Notes under the pieces: model-generated | Told to the model about the DNA's origin: nothing | Database searches by the model: none | What the model saw: the letters and a program-made list of their open reading frames with translations, nothing else | Program-made: the position numbers and the translations under genes | Origin: Aliiroseovarius sediminilitoris | GTDB taxonomy: Bacteria; Pseudomonadota; Alphaproteobacteria; Rhodobacterales; Rhodobacteraceae | Direction of reading: 5' to 3' | Length of the DNA: 64,000 nucleotides | Assembly: GCF_900109955.1 (NCBI RefSeq) | Contig: NZ_FOJB01000001.1 | Span: 186,001-250,000, forward strand | Shown here: positions 8,104 through 17,590 of the stretch, in pieces | Position numbering within the stretch: the stretch's first letter is position 1 | Layout of the letters: each line of letters begins with the position of its first letter

Positions 8104-9690
8104 ATGCGAGACTTCCACCTGCCCGGACGGTCGTCCGTCTTTACTACAAACGGTATGTGCGCCACGTCCCACCCCCTTGCGGCGCAGGTTGCCGTGAGCG
8201 TTCTGAAATCCGGCGGAAATGCCGTCGATGCCGCGATCGCTGCCGGGGTGCTGCTGGGCATCTGCGAACCGCAGATGACCGGCATCGGGGGGGATTGTTT
8301 CGTCCTGCTGGATGCGCCGGGACAGAAAGACATAATCGCCTTGAACGGATCAGGGCGCGCACCGGGCGGATTTTCCGCAGAGGCCTTGCGCGATCGTGGC
8401 TTGGCGCAGATCCCGGAACGTTCGGTTCATGCGGTGACGATCCCCGGCGCGGTGGACGCCTTTTGCACCCTGTCAAATGACTGGGGCCGCCTGTCGCTTG
8501 CCGAAACGCTTGCCCCGGCCATCCATTATGCCGAAACAGGCGTACCCGTCGCCCCCCGGGTCGCGATGGATTGGAAGATCGCGGACCGCGATGCGCGTCT
8601 TTCCGGCGTCGCACGCGATTTCTATCTTCAGAATGGATCCGCACCACAAGCGGGCGACGTCTTCCGCGCGCCGATGCAGGCCAAAGCACTCCGCGCCATC
8701 GCCCAGCACGGGCGCGCCGGTTTCTATGAAGGCGAGGTGGCCAGGGATATGGTTGCCAGCCTCACCGCCTTGGGCGGCACACACAACATGAAGGATTTCG
8801 CAAAGACACACGCGTTCTATACCGATCCGATTTCCGGCACCTACAAGGATGTTGACCTGGTCGAACATCCACCAAACGGACAGGGGGCCACGGCCATCCT
8901 TTTGGCAAATATCCTGTCTCATTTTGACCTTGCCACGCTTGATCCGTTCGGAGCCGACCGCGCTCATATCGAAGCCGAAGCCACCAAGCTGGCCTATGAC
9001 GCCCGCAACCGGATCATCGCCGACCCGGATGAGACCACACGGCTGGACCACATGCTGTCACATTCCACCGCCGAAAAGCTGGCGGCGCTGATCGACCCGC
9101 GCAAGGCGATGCCTTCTGCGACCCGACTTTGCGAAGCCGTGCACCGCGATACGGTCTATCTGACCGTCGTCGATAAGGACCGAATGTCGGTTTCGCTGAT
9201 CTATTCGATCTTCCATTCCTTCGGGTCCGGGTTTGCATCGGAAAAGTTTGGCATTCTGTTTCAGAACCGCGGCGCGGGTTTCAACCTGAAAGAAGGCCAC
9301 CCGAATGAAGCTGGCGGCAACAAGCGCCCGATGCACACGATCATTCCCGGAATGCTGCGCGAAGGCGGCGCGGTGACGATGCCCTTTGGCGTGATGGGTG
9401 GGGCGTATCAACCGAACGGTCATGTGCGCTTTCTAAGCAATATGGTAGATTTCGGGATGGACGCCCAAACCGCCATCGACGCCCCCCGCAGCTTTGCAGA
9501 CCAAGGTGTTTTGAAATTGGAACGCGGCTATGGCCCCGATGTTCGGAAGCAATTGGCTGATATGGGGCACGAGATCGCTCTCTCTGATACACCGATTGGG
9601 GGCGCACAGGCCATTCGCATTGATCATACGCGCGGCATCCTGATCGGGGCATCTGATCCCCGCAAGGACGGTTGTGCGATCGGATATTGA
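8104..9690 (+). CDS. Gamma-glutamyltransferase family protein (Ntn hydrolase)
   Basis: The 528-residue protein is full length for the GGT family. The autocatalytic nucleophile is Thr350 in RDTVYLTVVDKD, and the C-terminal small-subunit motif GGAYQPNGHVRFLSNMVDFGMD is present. Family members hydrolyse or transfer gamma-glutamyl groups, or act as acylases, after self-cleavage before Thr350. I see no signal peptide at the N-terminus (MRDFHLPGRSSVFTTNGMCA), unlike periplasmic E. coli GGT, so a cytoplasmic acylase-type role is possible. The ATG at 8104 follows GAGAGG; upstream in-frame starts at 8059 lack a ribosome site. Confidence 0.88.
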   Translation: MRDFHLPGRSSVFTTNGMCATSHPLAAQVAVSVLKSGGNAVDAAIAAGVLLGICEPQMTGIGGDCFVLLDAPGQKDIIALNGSGRAPGGFSAEALRDRGLAQIPERSVHAVTIPGAVDAFCTLSNDWGRLSLAETLAPAIHYAETGVPVAPRVAMDWKIADRDARLSGVARDFYLQNGSAPQAGDVFRAPMQAKALRAIAQHGRAGFYEGEVARDMVASLTALGGTHNMKDFAKTHAFYTDPISGTYKDVDLVEHPPNGQGATAILLANILSHFDLATLDPFGADRAHIEAEATKLAYDARNRIIADPDETTRLDHMLSHSTAEKLAALIDPRKAMPSATRLCEAVHRDTVYLTVVDKDRMSVSLIYSIFHSFGSGFASEKFGILFQNRGAGFNLKEGHPNEAGGNKRPMHTIIPGMLREGGAVTMPFGVMGGAYQPNGHVRFLSNMVDFGMDAQTAIDAPRSFADQGVLKLERGYGPDVRKQLADMGHEIALSDTPIGGAQAIRIDHTRGILIGASDPRKDGCAIGY

Positions 9691-9697
9691 CGCGCTA

Positions 9698-10024
9698 TCA
9701 GTTCAATTGAACGTGCAGCGGGTACTGGCCGTCTTCCAGATCTCCGAAAAATTCGGGCACATCGGGGTGGCCAACAGGTTCGCCGGAATAGTCTGCAACC
9801 AGATTTTGCTCGGACACATAAGCAACATAGTAGCTTTGGTCATTTTCAGCGAGCAGGTGATAAAACGGCTGATCTTTCTGGGGGCGGCTGTCCTCGGGGA
9901 TGGCATCATACCATTCCTCGGTGTTCGAAAACATGGCATCCACGTCAAACACGACTCCCCGGAAGGGGTGCTTCCGGTGACGGACAATCTGTCCGAGAGA
10001 ATATTTGGCGCGCGTCTTTAACAT
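9698..10024 (-). CDS. hspQ: Heat shock protein HspQ (YccV-like)
   Basis: The 108-residue protein has the YccV/HspQ fold: MLKTRAKYSLGQIVRHRKHPFRGVVFDVD, then PFYHLLAENDQ and YVSEQNLV. HspQ binds hemimethylated DNA in vitro in E. coli and acts as a specificity-enhancing factor of Lon protease. The start at 10024 follows a GGAG. The gene is convergent with the GGT-like gene, leaving seven bases between them. I could not identify a heat-shock promoter with confidence. Confidence 0.9.
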   Translation of the reverse strand: MLKTRAKYSLGQIVRHRKHPFRGVVFDVDAMFSNTEEWYDAIPEDSRPQKDQPFYHLLAENDQSYYVAYVSEQNLVADYSGEPVGHPDVPEFFGDLEDGQYPLHVQLN

Positions 10025-10245
10025 ATATTAAAGCTCCTAGTTTCGTAATTAGCGCCTCTGGGGGGTATTTGTCCATGGAAGCGGGGCCAGTTTCTACGAA
10101 ACAGATTGTGTAGTGGTCTGCGGCGCCATTTTACGGAGACGCGTGCGCGGGTCGCTGCTGGTCGCAAAATTTTTGACAATCTTGGAATTCCCAGCCTCGA
10201 CAGTTTCGGCTATAGTTCTAAAAAACAAAAGATTGCGAGAGGCAG

Positions 10246-10824
10246 ATGAGCAGACTTCTTCGCACGGCATTGATATTGGTTTTCCTGGCGTCATGTGGAG
10301 GTGACTCCAAGGCGCCGCGAAATCTGAACAATGCGTGCAGCATTATCGAGCAACGCCCGAAAATCTATCGGGCGATGAAACAAGCTGAGCGGAAATGGAA
10401 AGTTCCGGTGCCGGTTCAGATGGCGATGATCTATCAGGAATCGAAATTTATCCGGGACGCGCGCACCCCGATGAAATACACGCTCGGCGTGTTGCCCATG
10501 GGGCGTCAAAGTTCTGCCTATGGATATGCCCAGGTTCTGGATGCGACGTGGAAAGAATACCAACGCGATGAAGGCGGTCGCGGTGCGCGGCGCACTGACA
10601 TCAAGGACGCCACAGATTTCATGGGCTGGTACATGAATGAAACGCGCGCCAAGACGGGAATCCCCCTGACCGACGCGCGTAATCAATATCTGGCCTATCA
10701 CGAAGGGCGTGCAGGGTATTTGCGTGGCAGCCACAATTCGAAATCATGGCTGCTTCGGATCGCGTCCGAGGTGCAAGCCCGTGCCATTCTGTATCAGTAC
10801 CAACTGGCAAGCTGTCGACGCTGA
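10246..10824 (+). CDS. Lipoprotein with lytic transglycosylase (SLT-like) domain
   Basis: The 192-residue product starts with a lipoprotein signal (LILVFLASC; lipidated Cys17). An SLT-type lysozyme-like domain follows, with the likely catalytic Glu65 in MIYQESKF, then SAYGYAQVLDATWKEY and a C-terminal YLAYHEGRAGY. Such proteins cleave or remodel peptidoglycan from the outer membrane. The ATG at 10246 follows GAGAGG, and a TATAGT box lies at 10211-10216, but no good -35 was seen at the right distance. It converges with lolA. Confidence 0.85.
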   Translation: MSRLLRTALILVFLASCGGDSKAPRNLNNACSIIEQRPKIYRAMKQAERKWKVPVPVQMAMIYQESKFIRDARTPMKYTLGVLPMGRQSSAYGYAQVLDATWKEYQRDEGGRGARRTDIKDATDFMGWYMNETRAKTGIPLTDARNQYLAYHEGRAGYLRGSHNSKSWLLRIASEVQARAILYQYQLASCRR

Positions 10825-10831
10825 ACTGACC

Positions 10832-11434
10832 TTAACGTGCTCGCTGCTGGATCGCTGCTGTAATGGAAAACAGCGAGCTTCGCAGCGGCGCGCCTTTCGT
10901 CAATTCACCCAGCAAGACGGTGGTTTTAGACCCGGCGTTGTCGGTGATGATCCACTGGCGCAACTCTGTCGGGTTTGCGGTGAACTTCAACTCGATCGTC
11001 CCGATCTCGGGGTTCTGCGGGTCTTGCGCCAGCACCGTGGTCGCTGTGCCGTCATACCCATGCCCAATCACCGTCTTCGCCTGATTCAGGTTCACGTTGC
11101 GCGCAAGGATCAGGTTCAGCGGCGTGCGGTTCAGCGGGTATTGCTGCGGCCCGGCATTGGATTTGCCGTCAAAGATCGCGACTTGTGATCCCCCCGCCAC
11201 GACCAGCGCATCCGTTGGCGGGTTATATTCAAACCGCGCCCGCCCCGGACGTTTCAGGTAAATCGTCCCGGTCGAGATCGTGCCGTCATCGTTAATCTGC
11301 GTAAACGACGCTTTGGCGGTGTCCAGCCCGTTCAGATATTGCGAGATCGCGTTCAGCGAAAGCTTTTCAGCCATCGCTGGCGCTGCACTCAGGGCCACCG
11401 CCGCGGCGGCAATTGTCATTCGAAAAGGAGTCAT
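10832..11434 (-). CDS. lolA: Outer-membrane lipoprotein carrier protein LolA
   Basis: The 200-residue protein has a Sec signal peptide (residues 1-22, cut after APAMA) and the LolA fold: TAKASFTQINDDGT, then GTIYLKRPGRARFEYNPP, a hallmark of the alphaproteobacterial form. It shuttles lipoproteins from LolCDE in the inner membrane to the outer membrane. The start at 11434 follows AGGATGA. It lies downstream of ftsK and the RidA gene on the same strand, the lolA-ftsK neighbourhood usual in Rhodobacterales. Confidence 0.92.
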   Translation of the reverse strand: MTPFRMTIAAAAVALSAAPAMAEKLSLNAISQYLNGLDTAKASFTQINDDGTISTGTIYLKRPGRARFEYNPPTDALVVAGGSQVAIFDGKSNAGPQQYPLNRTPLNLILARNVNLNQAKTVIGHGYDGTATTVLAQDPQNPEIGTIELKFTANPTELRQWIITDNAGSKTTVLLGELTKGAPLRSSLFSITAAIQQRAR

Positions 11435-11538
11435 TCATCCTGCCTTTGCTGATCGGGCACACTCTATCCCGTTACATATGGGAAGATTAAGTCCGATCAG
11501 AAGATGATAGGCGATAACACGCCGCTCAATTCAAGGTG

Positions 11539-11886
11539 TTATTGCGCGACCGCGGCGGTCACGATGACCTCGACCTTGTAACCCGGTGTGGCCAGATCGG
11601 CGGATCCGGTGGCGCGGGCGGGCGCGTGACCCTTCGGCACCCAAGCATCCCATACCTCGTTCATCGCGGCGAAATCCTTCATATCTGCCAGCCAGATCAC
11701 CGCCTGAAGCATGTGTTTCGTGGACGACCCCGCTTCGTTCAGCAGATTTTCAACACGGGCCAGACATTCGCGCGTCTGTTCGGCAACGCTGTCACCTGCA
11801 TTACCGACCTGGCCTGCCAGATAGATCACGCCTTTATGGGTCACACTCTGGCTCATCCGGTCGGTCGTATGGCGTCGTTGAATCAT
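11539..11886 (-). CDS. RidA/YjgF-family reactive intermediate deaminase
   Basis: The ~115-residue protein matches the RidA family: GVIYLAGQVGNAGDSVAEQTRECL at the N-terminal half, and APARATGSADLATPGYKVEVIVTA at the end with the conserved Arg. RidA proteins hydrolyse reactive enamine/imine intermediates formed by PLP enzymes. The ATG at 11886 follows GGGGC; an in-frame start at 11922 is possible. It is 24 bases downstream of the ftsK stop on the same strand. Confidence 0.88.
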   Translation of the reverse strand: MIQRRHTTDRMSQSVTHKGVIYLAGQVGNAGDSVAEQTRECLARVENLLNEAGSSTKHMLQAVIWLADMKDFAAMNEVWDAWVPKGHAPARATGSADLATPGYKVEVIVTAAVAQ

Positions 11887-11946
11887 CTTTTGCCCCAATG
11901 CTGCTGTTGGTTGACCGCGCACCCGCCCATGCGGGTGCGGCGGTTC

Positions 11947-14850
11947 TTATTGTTCCGGGATCAAAATCTCGCGCTTGCCCACATGGTTGGACGCAGACAC
12001 CAGACCTTCGTCTTCCATCTGTTCGACCAAGCGCGCGGCCTTGTTATAACCGATGCCAAGTTTGCGCTGGATATACGAGGTCGAGCATTTGCGGTCTTTG
12101 ATCACAATTGCCACAGCCTGATCGTATTGCGCGTCTTCACCCGTGGTGTTGCCGCCAGTGTTCAGACCCAGAACCGCGTCGATATTGTCGGCTTTGTCAT
12201 CCGGCGGGCCTTCAACCACGCCACCCACATATTCGGGTGCGCCAAAGCCTTTCAGGTAGGTGACAATCTCTTCCACCTCCTCATCCGACACGAACGGGCC
12301 GTGAACGCGGGTGATCTTCGATCCGCCCGCCATGTAAAGCATGTCGCCCATGCCCAGAAGCTGCTCGGCGCCCTGTTCGCCCAGAATGGTGCGGCTGTCG
12401 ATTTTCGACGTCACCTGAAACGAGATACGGGTGGGGAAGTTCGCCTTGATCGTGCCGGTGATCACGTCCACTGATGGACGTTGCGTTGCCATGATCAAAT
12501 GAATGCCCGATGCCCGTGCCATCTGCGCGAGACGTTGGATACACGCCTCGATTTCCTTGCCCGCGACCATCATCAGATCGGCCATCTCGTCCACGACCAC
12601 CACGATATAGGGCAGTTTCTCGGGCGCAAATTCCTCGGTCTCGAAAATCGGTTCACCGGTATCGTCGTCGAAACCTGTCTGCACGGTGCGCTCGAACATC
12701 TCGCCCTTGGCAAGAGTGTCAGCGACACGGCCGTTATAGCCTTCAATGTTCCGAACCCCCATCTTGGACATCTTGCGATAGCGGTCCTCCATCTCGCCCA
12801 CGACCCATTTCAGGGCGACGACCGCCTTCTTCGGATCGGTCACAACCGGAGACAGAAGGTGCGGGATGCCGTCATAGACGCTGAGCTCCAGCATCTTCGG
12901 ATCGATCATGATCATCCGGCAGTCTTCCGGTGTCAGACGATACAGAAGCGACAGGATCATCGTGTTGATCGCCACGGATTTACCCGACCCGGTCGTCCCT
13001 GCGATCAACAGGTGAGGCATCTTGGCCAGGTTCGCGACGATCGGATCGCCGCCAATGTCCTTGCCCAGCGCCAGCGGCAAGCCGTGATTGCCATCGCCAA
13101 AATCCCGGGTCGACAGGATTTCGCGGAACGACACCATTTCACGCTTTTCGTTGGGCAATTCGATCCCGATCACGGACCGGCCCGGCACGGTCGAGACACG
13201 GGCCGACAAAGCCGCCATCGAGCGGGCGATGTCGTCGGCCAAACCAATCACGCGACTGGCTTTCAAACCGGGTGCGGGTTCCAGTTCATACATGGTGACA
13301 ACGGGGCCGGGACGCACGGAAACGATCTCGCCTTTCACACCGTAGTCATCCAGCACCGTTTCCAACATCCGCGCATTTTCTTCCAGAGCTTCGTCCGACA
13401 GGTGGTGACGCTCGATCGTGATCGGATTCGCCAAGAGGTTCAGCGGCGGAAGCTCATACCCCGGATGGGTTTCTTCGAAGCTCAGCGACGGTTGCGCCTC
13501 GGCTTTCGCGCGGGCCGATGGCTGCACGGGCTTGGGCGCAGGATGTTGAACGACCTTCTTGGCAGGTTGCGACAGCCCGGCATGTGGCGGGGTGTAAACA
13601 CGCGGCTCGGACGCGGCGGCATCTGGGGCCATCAGGTCTTCGACAACCATATCGTCGTCCTCGATCATGTCGGGTGCAGGCACGATCCGAGCCTGAGCCG
13701 GTGCCTGATGGGAATCCGCCGGCGGCACCACATTCAGGATCATCGGGTCGGGGCTGCGACGATGGCGGGCAACGGCGCGCGCAAGCGGCGGTTCAGCCCG
13801 TGTTGGATCGCCAAAAGCTGGTTGATGCGTCCGGTTTTTCAGGGCCGATGCAATCTTGGCCCGGATGCGATCCTCGCCACCCAAGCCCTCGGGGATATCG
13901 CCATCAAAGGTGGGTTGCTCCACCAGTTCCGGTTCAAGGGTCCGGCGGAACAGGGCGTTCAAAAGTCCCGGCTTGGCTGGTGTGGGGGCAGGTTCTTCAA
14001 TCCCCTCGCCATAGGTCGCCGAGGCACCGCGCAACGGCGGCTCGGGTCGCATCACGCGGGCGGCGCGCAGGGGTGGCGGCGCGGTGAACTCTTCGTCATA
14101 GGCCTCATCTGCCTTGACTTGTGCAAAACGTTCCTCTTTGCGGGCCGCTTGTCGTGCTTGCATTTGGCGGGCTGTTGCCGCCGCCCCTTGGGCCGCGCCC
14201 TTGGCACCCTTGCCCAGCAAGGATACGACGGCCGCATAGCTCATCACGACGCCGACCATCAGAAAATGGCCGAAGCGTTGCATTTCGAACCGGTCCGCAC
14301 CGATCACGAACAGAACGGCAACCAAGGCAGCGATGGCCGATACAACAGACATCACTTTCAGGCCCAACCCAGCACTCACTGGCAGCCCTGCCAGCAAAGC
14401 GCCCAACACGGTATCACCGAACAGACCGCCCAACCCAAAGGAATGCGTCCAGCCCGCACCCGGCACCAAAGTCGAAGCATAGATCGAACACAGCGCCACC
14501 GCGATGGGGGCAAAAATCATCCGCCCAAAAACGCGGTCCTGACCGACATGGAAGGTTAGGCGCAGCCCCCAAACGGCAAGGATCAGCGAAAGGGACCATG
14601 CGCCCAGCCCGGAAATGACCGCCAACGGCGAAGCGATGAAGGCACCGACCCGCCCCAATGCGTTCTGCGCGGGCGTATCTGTGGCCGACATCCAACCGGG
14701 ATCTTCGGGCGAATAGCTGCCAAGGATCAGCGCCAAAATGACCCCAAGGGCAATCAGCCCCAGCCCCAGAAGCTCTTTCCCACGTCGTTCGATCACAGCC
14801 TGCGTGTTGCTGTCAAAGATGGGATCCCGTTGTTTCGCCTGATACGCCAT
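11947..14850 (-). CDS. ftsK: DNA translocase FtsK
   Basis: The 967-residue protein has four N-terminal membrane segments (roughly residues 28-195), a Pro/Ala-rich linker (about 230-470), and the RecA-like motor. Walker A is GTTGSGKS at 618-625 and Walker B is [16 protein letters not shown]. The C-terminal gamma winged helix ([18 protein letters not shown]) reads KOPS-like sequences. FtsK anchors at the division septum and pumps chromosome dimers through for XerCD resolution. The start at 14850 is the only reasonable ATG. It is followed by the RidA and lolA genes and preceded by the aminotransferase gene 12 bases away. Confidence 0.96.
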   Translation of the reverse strand: MAYQAKQRDPIFDSNTQAVIERRGKELLGLGLIALGVILALILGSYSPEDPGWMSATDTPAQNALGRVGAFIASPLAVISGLGAWSLSLILAVWGLRLTFHVGQDRVFGRMIFAPIAVALCSIYASTLVPGAGWTHSFGLGGLFGDTVLGALLAGLPVSAGLGLKVMSVVSAIAALVAVLFVIGADRFEMQRFGHFLMVGVVMSYAAVVSLLGKGAKGAAQGAAATARQMQARQAARKEERFAQVKADEAYDEEFTAPPPLRAARVMRPEPPLRGASATYGEGIEEPAPTPAKPGLLNALFRRTLEPELVEQPTFDGDIPEGLGGEDRIRAKIASALKNRTHQPAFGDPTRAEPPLARAVARHRRSPDPMILNVVPPADSHQAPAQARIVPAPDMIEDDDMVVEDLMAPDAAASEPRVYTPPHAGLSQPAKKVVQHPAPKPVQPSARAKAEAQPSLSFEETHPGYELPPLNLLANPITIERHHLSDEALEENARMLETVLDDYGVKGEIVSVRPGPVVTMYELEPAPGLKASRVIGLADDIARSMAALSARVSTVPGRSVIGIELPNEKREMVSFREILSTRDFGDGNHGLPLALGKDIGGDPIVANLAKMPHLLIAGTTGSGKSVAINTMILSLLYRLTPEDCRMIMIDPKMLELSVYDGIPHLLSPVVTDPKKAVVALKWVVGEMEDRYRKMSKMGVRNIEGYNGRVADTLAKGEMFERTVQTGFDDDTGEPIFETEEFAPEKLPYIVVVVDEMADLMMVAGKEIEACIQRLAQMARASGIHLIMATQRPSVDVITGTIKANFPTRISFQVTSKIDSRTILGEQGAEQLLGMGDMLYMAGGSKITRVHGPFVSDEEVEEIVTYLKGFGAPEYVGGVVEGPPDDKADNIDAVLGLNTGGNTTGEDAQYDQAVAIVIKDRKCSTSYIQRKLGIGYNKAARLVEQMEDEGLVSASNHVGKREILIPEQ

Positions 14851-14862
14851 ACCACCACGTCC

Positions 14863-16047
14863 TTACGTAAAGAGACAGTCACGGATCTTAATCAACCCGC
14901 TCTGCATTTCTTGTTTTGGGGCCACCATGGCGACCCGTATATACCCCTTGCCGGGGTTTTGATTGCTCACATCCCGCGACAGATACGCACCGGGCAGAAC
15001 CCGCACGCCTGTTTCGGTCCAAAGTTTCATGGCTGCTGCTTCGCCGTCCTCGACGGGCAGCCACAAGAAAAAACCGGCCTCTGGCCCCTGATAGTCTTCG
15101 ACGCCTGCAAAAACCTCGTCCGCCAGCGCGTATTTCTCCTGATAGAGCGCGCGGTTGTCGGCCACATGCGCCTCGTCCGCCCAAGCGCGTTCCGCCACCC
15201 GTTGCAGGGGCAGCGGCAACGGCGCACCCGCATAAGCGCGCAACTGGCGCACCCGATGGATGCTTTCCGGTCCGCCAGCAACAAACCCCGACCGAAGGCC
15301 GGGCAGGTTCGACCGCTTTGACAGCGAGTGGAACACCACCACGCGGTCCGTGTCGGCACCGCCTTCGCGGGCCACCTCGAGCGCGCCCGGAGGCGGTGTG
15401 TCGCGATAGATCTCCGAATAACATTCGTCCGCGAAAATCTGAAAATCGTATTTCTCGGCCAAGGCGATCAGGTTCGCCCAGTAATCCCGATCCGCCACAG
15501 CGCCCTGCGGGTTTGTGGGCGAGCAGATATAAGCAATTTCGGTCCGGTTCAGGATGTCGGGCGACAACTGGGAATAGTCCGGCAGGAACCCGGTTGCAGC
15601 CGATGTGGGCAGGAACACCGCGTCCGCCCCAACTGTTGCCGCCGCTACCGCATAAACCTGATAAAACGGGTTGGGGATCAGCACCACAGGCCGTTCACCG
15701 CGCGCCGTTCGCTCTGGGCAAAGCGCCAGAAGCGCGTTGAACAACCCCTCACGCGTGCCGTTCAACGCCATAACCTGCGTGGCGGGATCGATCTGCACAC
15801 CGTAGCGTCGCCGAAGCCAGTCGCTGATTGACTGCAACAGTTCGGTCGATCCATCGTTCGGTGGATATTTTCCAAATTCTTGAACATGTTGGGCAATCAC
15901 CTGCGGCACCCATTCAGGGAATGGATGTTTCGGCTCGCCAATCGTCATATCCATGACTTCGCCGCCCGGTCTATGGGCGTCAAGAAGGCTCCGCAGGCGC
16001 GGAAATGCATATTCGGGCAAGCTGGAATACCGCTCGGGAAACGTCAT
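14863..16047 (-). CDS. PLP-dependent class I/II aminotransferase (DapC-like)
   Basis: The 394-residue fold-type I aminotransferase contains the Schiff-base lysine Lys244 in VFHSLSKRSNLPGLRSGF and SPTNPQGAVA, which binds PLP phosphate and the substrate ring. The closest recognisable group is the succinyldiaminopimelate transaminase type (DapC), which would make it part of lysine and peptidoglycan synthesis, but related enzymes use other amino acids. The ATG at 16047 starts the conserved MTFPERYSSLPEYAFPRL. An in-frame TTG at 16071 would add eight residues. It lies 12 bases before ftsK on the same strand. Confidence 0.85.
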   Translation of the reverse strand: MTFPERYSSLPEYAFPRLRSLLDAHRPGGEVMDMTIGEPKHPFPEWVPQVIAQHVQEFGKYPPNDGSTELLQSISDWLRRRYGVQIDPATQVMALNGTREGLFNALLALCPERTARGERPVVLIPNPFYQVYAVAAATVGADAVFLPTSAATGFLPDYSQLSPDILNRTEIAYICSPTNPQGAVADRDYWANLIALAEKYDFQIFADECYSEIYRDTPPPGALEVAREGGADTDRVVVFHSLSKRSNLPGLRSGFVAGGPESIHRVRQLRAYAGAPLPLPLQRVAERAWADEAHVADNRALYQEKYALADEVFAGVEDYQGPEAGFFLWLPVEDGEAAAMKLWTETGVRVLPGAYLSRDVSNQNPGKGYIRVAMVAPKQEMQSGLIKIRDCLFT

Positions 16048-16177
16048 TGGAACGTCACTATACTGCCTCAAATCTCGGGATCATTTCGCCCCGTTTGATC
16101 CAAGGATAGCCCGCAATCAACGGCGGGTCCAGAAAAAGGCCGCAATTTTCGATGGTTGAGGGTGTCGGTTGTGGCTT

Positions 16178-17506
16178 TTAGGCCAACACGGCTTCCGCAG
16201 CCGCCCCCAGACGCAACAATCGCTCCTCGGCCATTGGCGCACCCATCAACATGATCCCGGTCGAAGGCAAGCCGGTGGGCAGGTTCAGGCCGCATGACCC
16301 CATAAGGTTGCCTATGCGCGTGTTGCGCAGCGCCCACAGGTTTTCCTCGACATAATAGTCGTGATCGTCCATCAGCCGCGAGACAATGGGCGGCATGATC
16401 GGAGAGGTCGGCAGCACCACAGCGTCATACCCGGCAATCGCGGCGTGATACTCATCCCTGATCTGATCCAGCCGTTGCCAGGCCCGGACATAGTCTGCCC
16501 CGCGAAACTGACCCCCCGCGCGGAACCGTTCCAGGATTTCGACGAACATCAGATCCGGGCGCGCTTCAATCTCGTCCTGCCATGTCGCATAGGCTTCGGT
16601 TGTAAACAGAACGCCGGACATGGCCAATGCTTCGTCCACAATGGCTGAATGGGCGCGCCGGATCACAGCGCCGCCGTCCATCAACCGCCCGATGGCGCTT
16701 TCGAATCCGGCTTTCGGTTCGCTGCGCGCACCTTCCAGCCCGTTTTCCAAAACCAGAAGGCGCGTGCCTTTCAGGCTGGCCCCACGCAGATCTGCAGCCG
16801 CGCCGCCCTCCAGCACTGCAAGCATCAGGGCGGCGTCTTCCACCGTGCGGCACAGCGGCCCAACCGTGTCGAACCGTGCGGCCAATGGCACAACCCCCTT
16901 GGACGACACCCGACCAGAGGTGGTTTTCAACCCCACAAGATCATTCCACGCCGCTGGAATGCGCACCGATCCGCCGGTGTCAGACCCGACAGCCCCCGCC
17001 GCCAGACCAAACGCCACCGACGTCGCCGCCCCCGAACTGGATCCACCCGACACCGCGTCATAGTCGTTCACACAAGGGCTGGTCGCCGTCACAGGGTTCA
17101 ACCCAAGGCCCGAAAAGGCCAGTTCGCTCATATGCGTTTTGCCAAGGCAGACAAGCCCCTGCGCGGTCGCATTGTGCAGCACTTCGGCATCGCGGTCCGG
17201 CACCCGGTCCTTCAAGAGAGCCGATCCCGCTTCGGTCGCGACACCGGCTGTATCAAACAGGTCTTTCCAACTGATCGGCACGCCGTCCAGCAAGCCTAAA
17301 CGATGCCCGGATGCCGCACGTTTGGACGCCGCTGCCGCTTCGGTCAGTGCGCGGGATTCGGTAAGCCGCGCATAGATGCGATCCTGAAACTTGTGCGCCT
17401 TGATGGCGTCCAGAAAGGTTTCGGTCAGGGCAACAGGGTCAATGTCGCCTGCACCGATTCCCCGACCCAGATCGCCCATGCTCATGGTCAGCCACTGGTT
17501 GCTCAT
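16178..17506 (-). CDS. Amidase-signature family hydrolase
   Basis: The 442-residue protein has the Ser-cisSer-Lys amidase triad: the lysine in SWKDLFDTAG, the cis-serine in AVSGGSSSGAATSV, and the nucleophile serine in GSDTGGSVRIPAAW. The family hydrolyses amides, and in some members ester or GatA-type amidotransferase bonds. The ATG at 17506 has a perfect AGGAGG seven bases upstream. It is divergent from the UbiH-like gene. GatA itself is usually longer and next to gatC, so this is likely a catabolic amidase with unknown substrate. Confidence 0.88.
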   Translation of the reverse strand: MSNQWLTMSMGDLGRGIGAGDIDPVALTETFLDAIKAHKFQDRIYARLTESRALTEAAAASKRAASGHRLGLLDGVPISWKDLFDTAGVATEAGSALLKDRVPDRDAEVLHNATAQGLVCLGKTHMSELAFSGLGLNPVTATSPCVNDYDAVSGGSSSGAATSVAFGLAAGAVGSDTGGSVRIPAAWNDLVGLKTTSGRVSSKGVVPLAARFDTVGPLCRTVEDAALMLAVLEGGAAADLRGASLKGTRLLVLENGLEGARSEPKAGFESAIGRLMDGGAVIRRAHSAIVDEALAMSGVLFTTEAYATWQDEIEARPDLMFVEILERFRAGGQFRGADYVRAWQRLDQIRDEYHAAIAGYDAVVLPTSPIMPPIVSRLMDDHDYYVEENLWALRNTRIGNLMGSCGLNLPTGLPSTGIMLMGAPMAEERLLRLGAAAEAVLA

Positions 17507-17590
17507 CAAACCCTCCTGTCCGGTATTGTGGTGACGGTAGCGACGCTTGCACACATGGACAATCCCCGACAACGGGTTCAAAAAGGTGAT

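Noticed and set aside
10173-10216. Sigma-70 promoter for the lipoprotein gene at 10246
   Set aside because: TTGACA (10173-10178) and TATAGT (10211-10216) are good hexamers but 32 bases apart, too far to be one promoter.
12481-14559. 692-codon open frame on the plus strand
   Set aside because: It lies wholly antisense to ftsK, has no recognisable domains, and its composition is that of a GC-rich codon shadow (many His, Arg and Gly). The ftsK frame explains the DNA fully.
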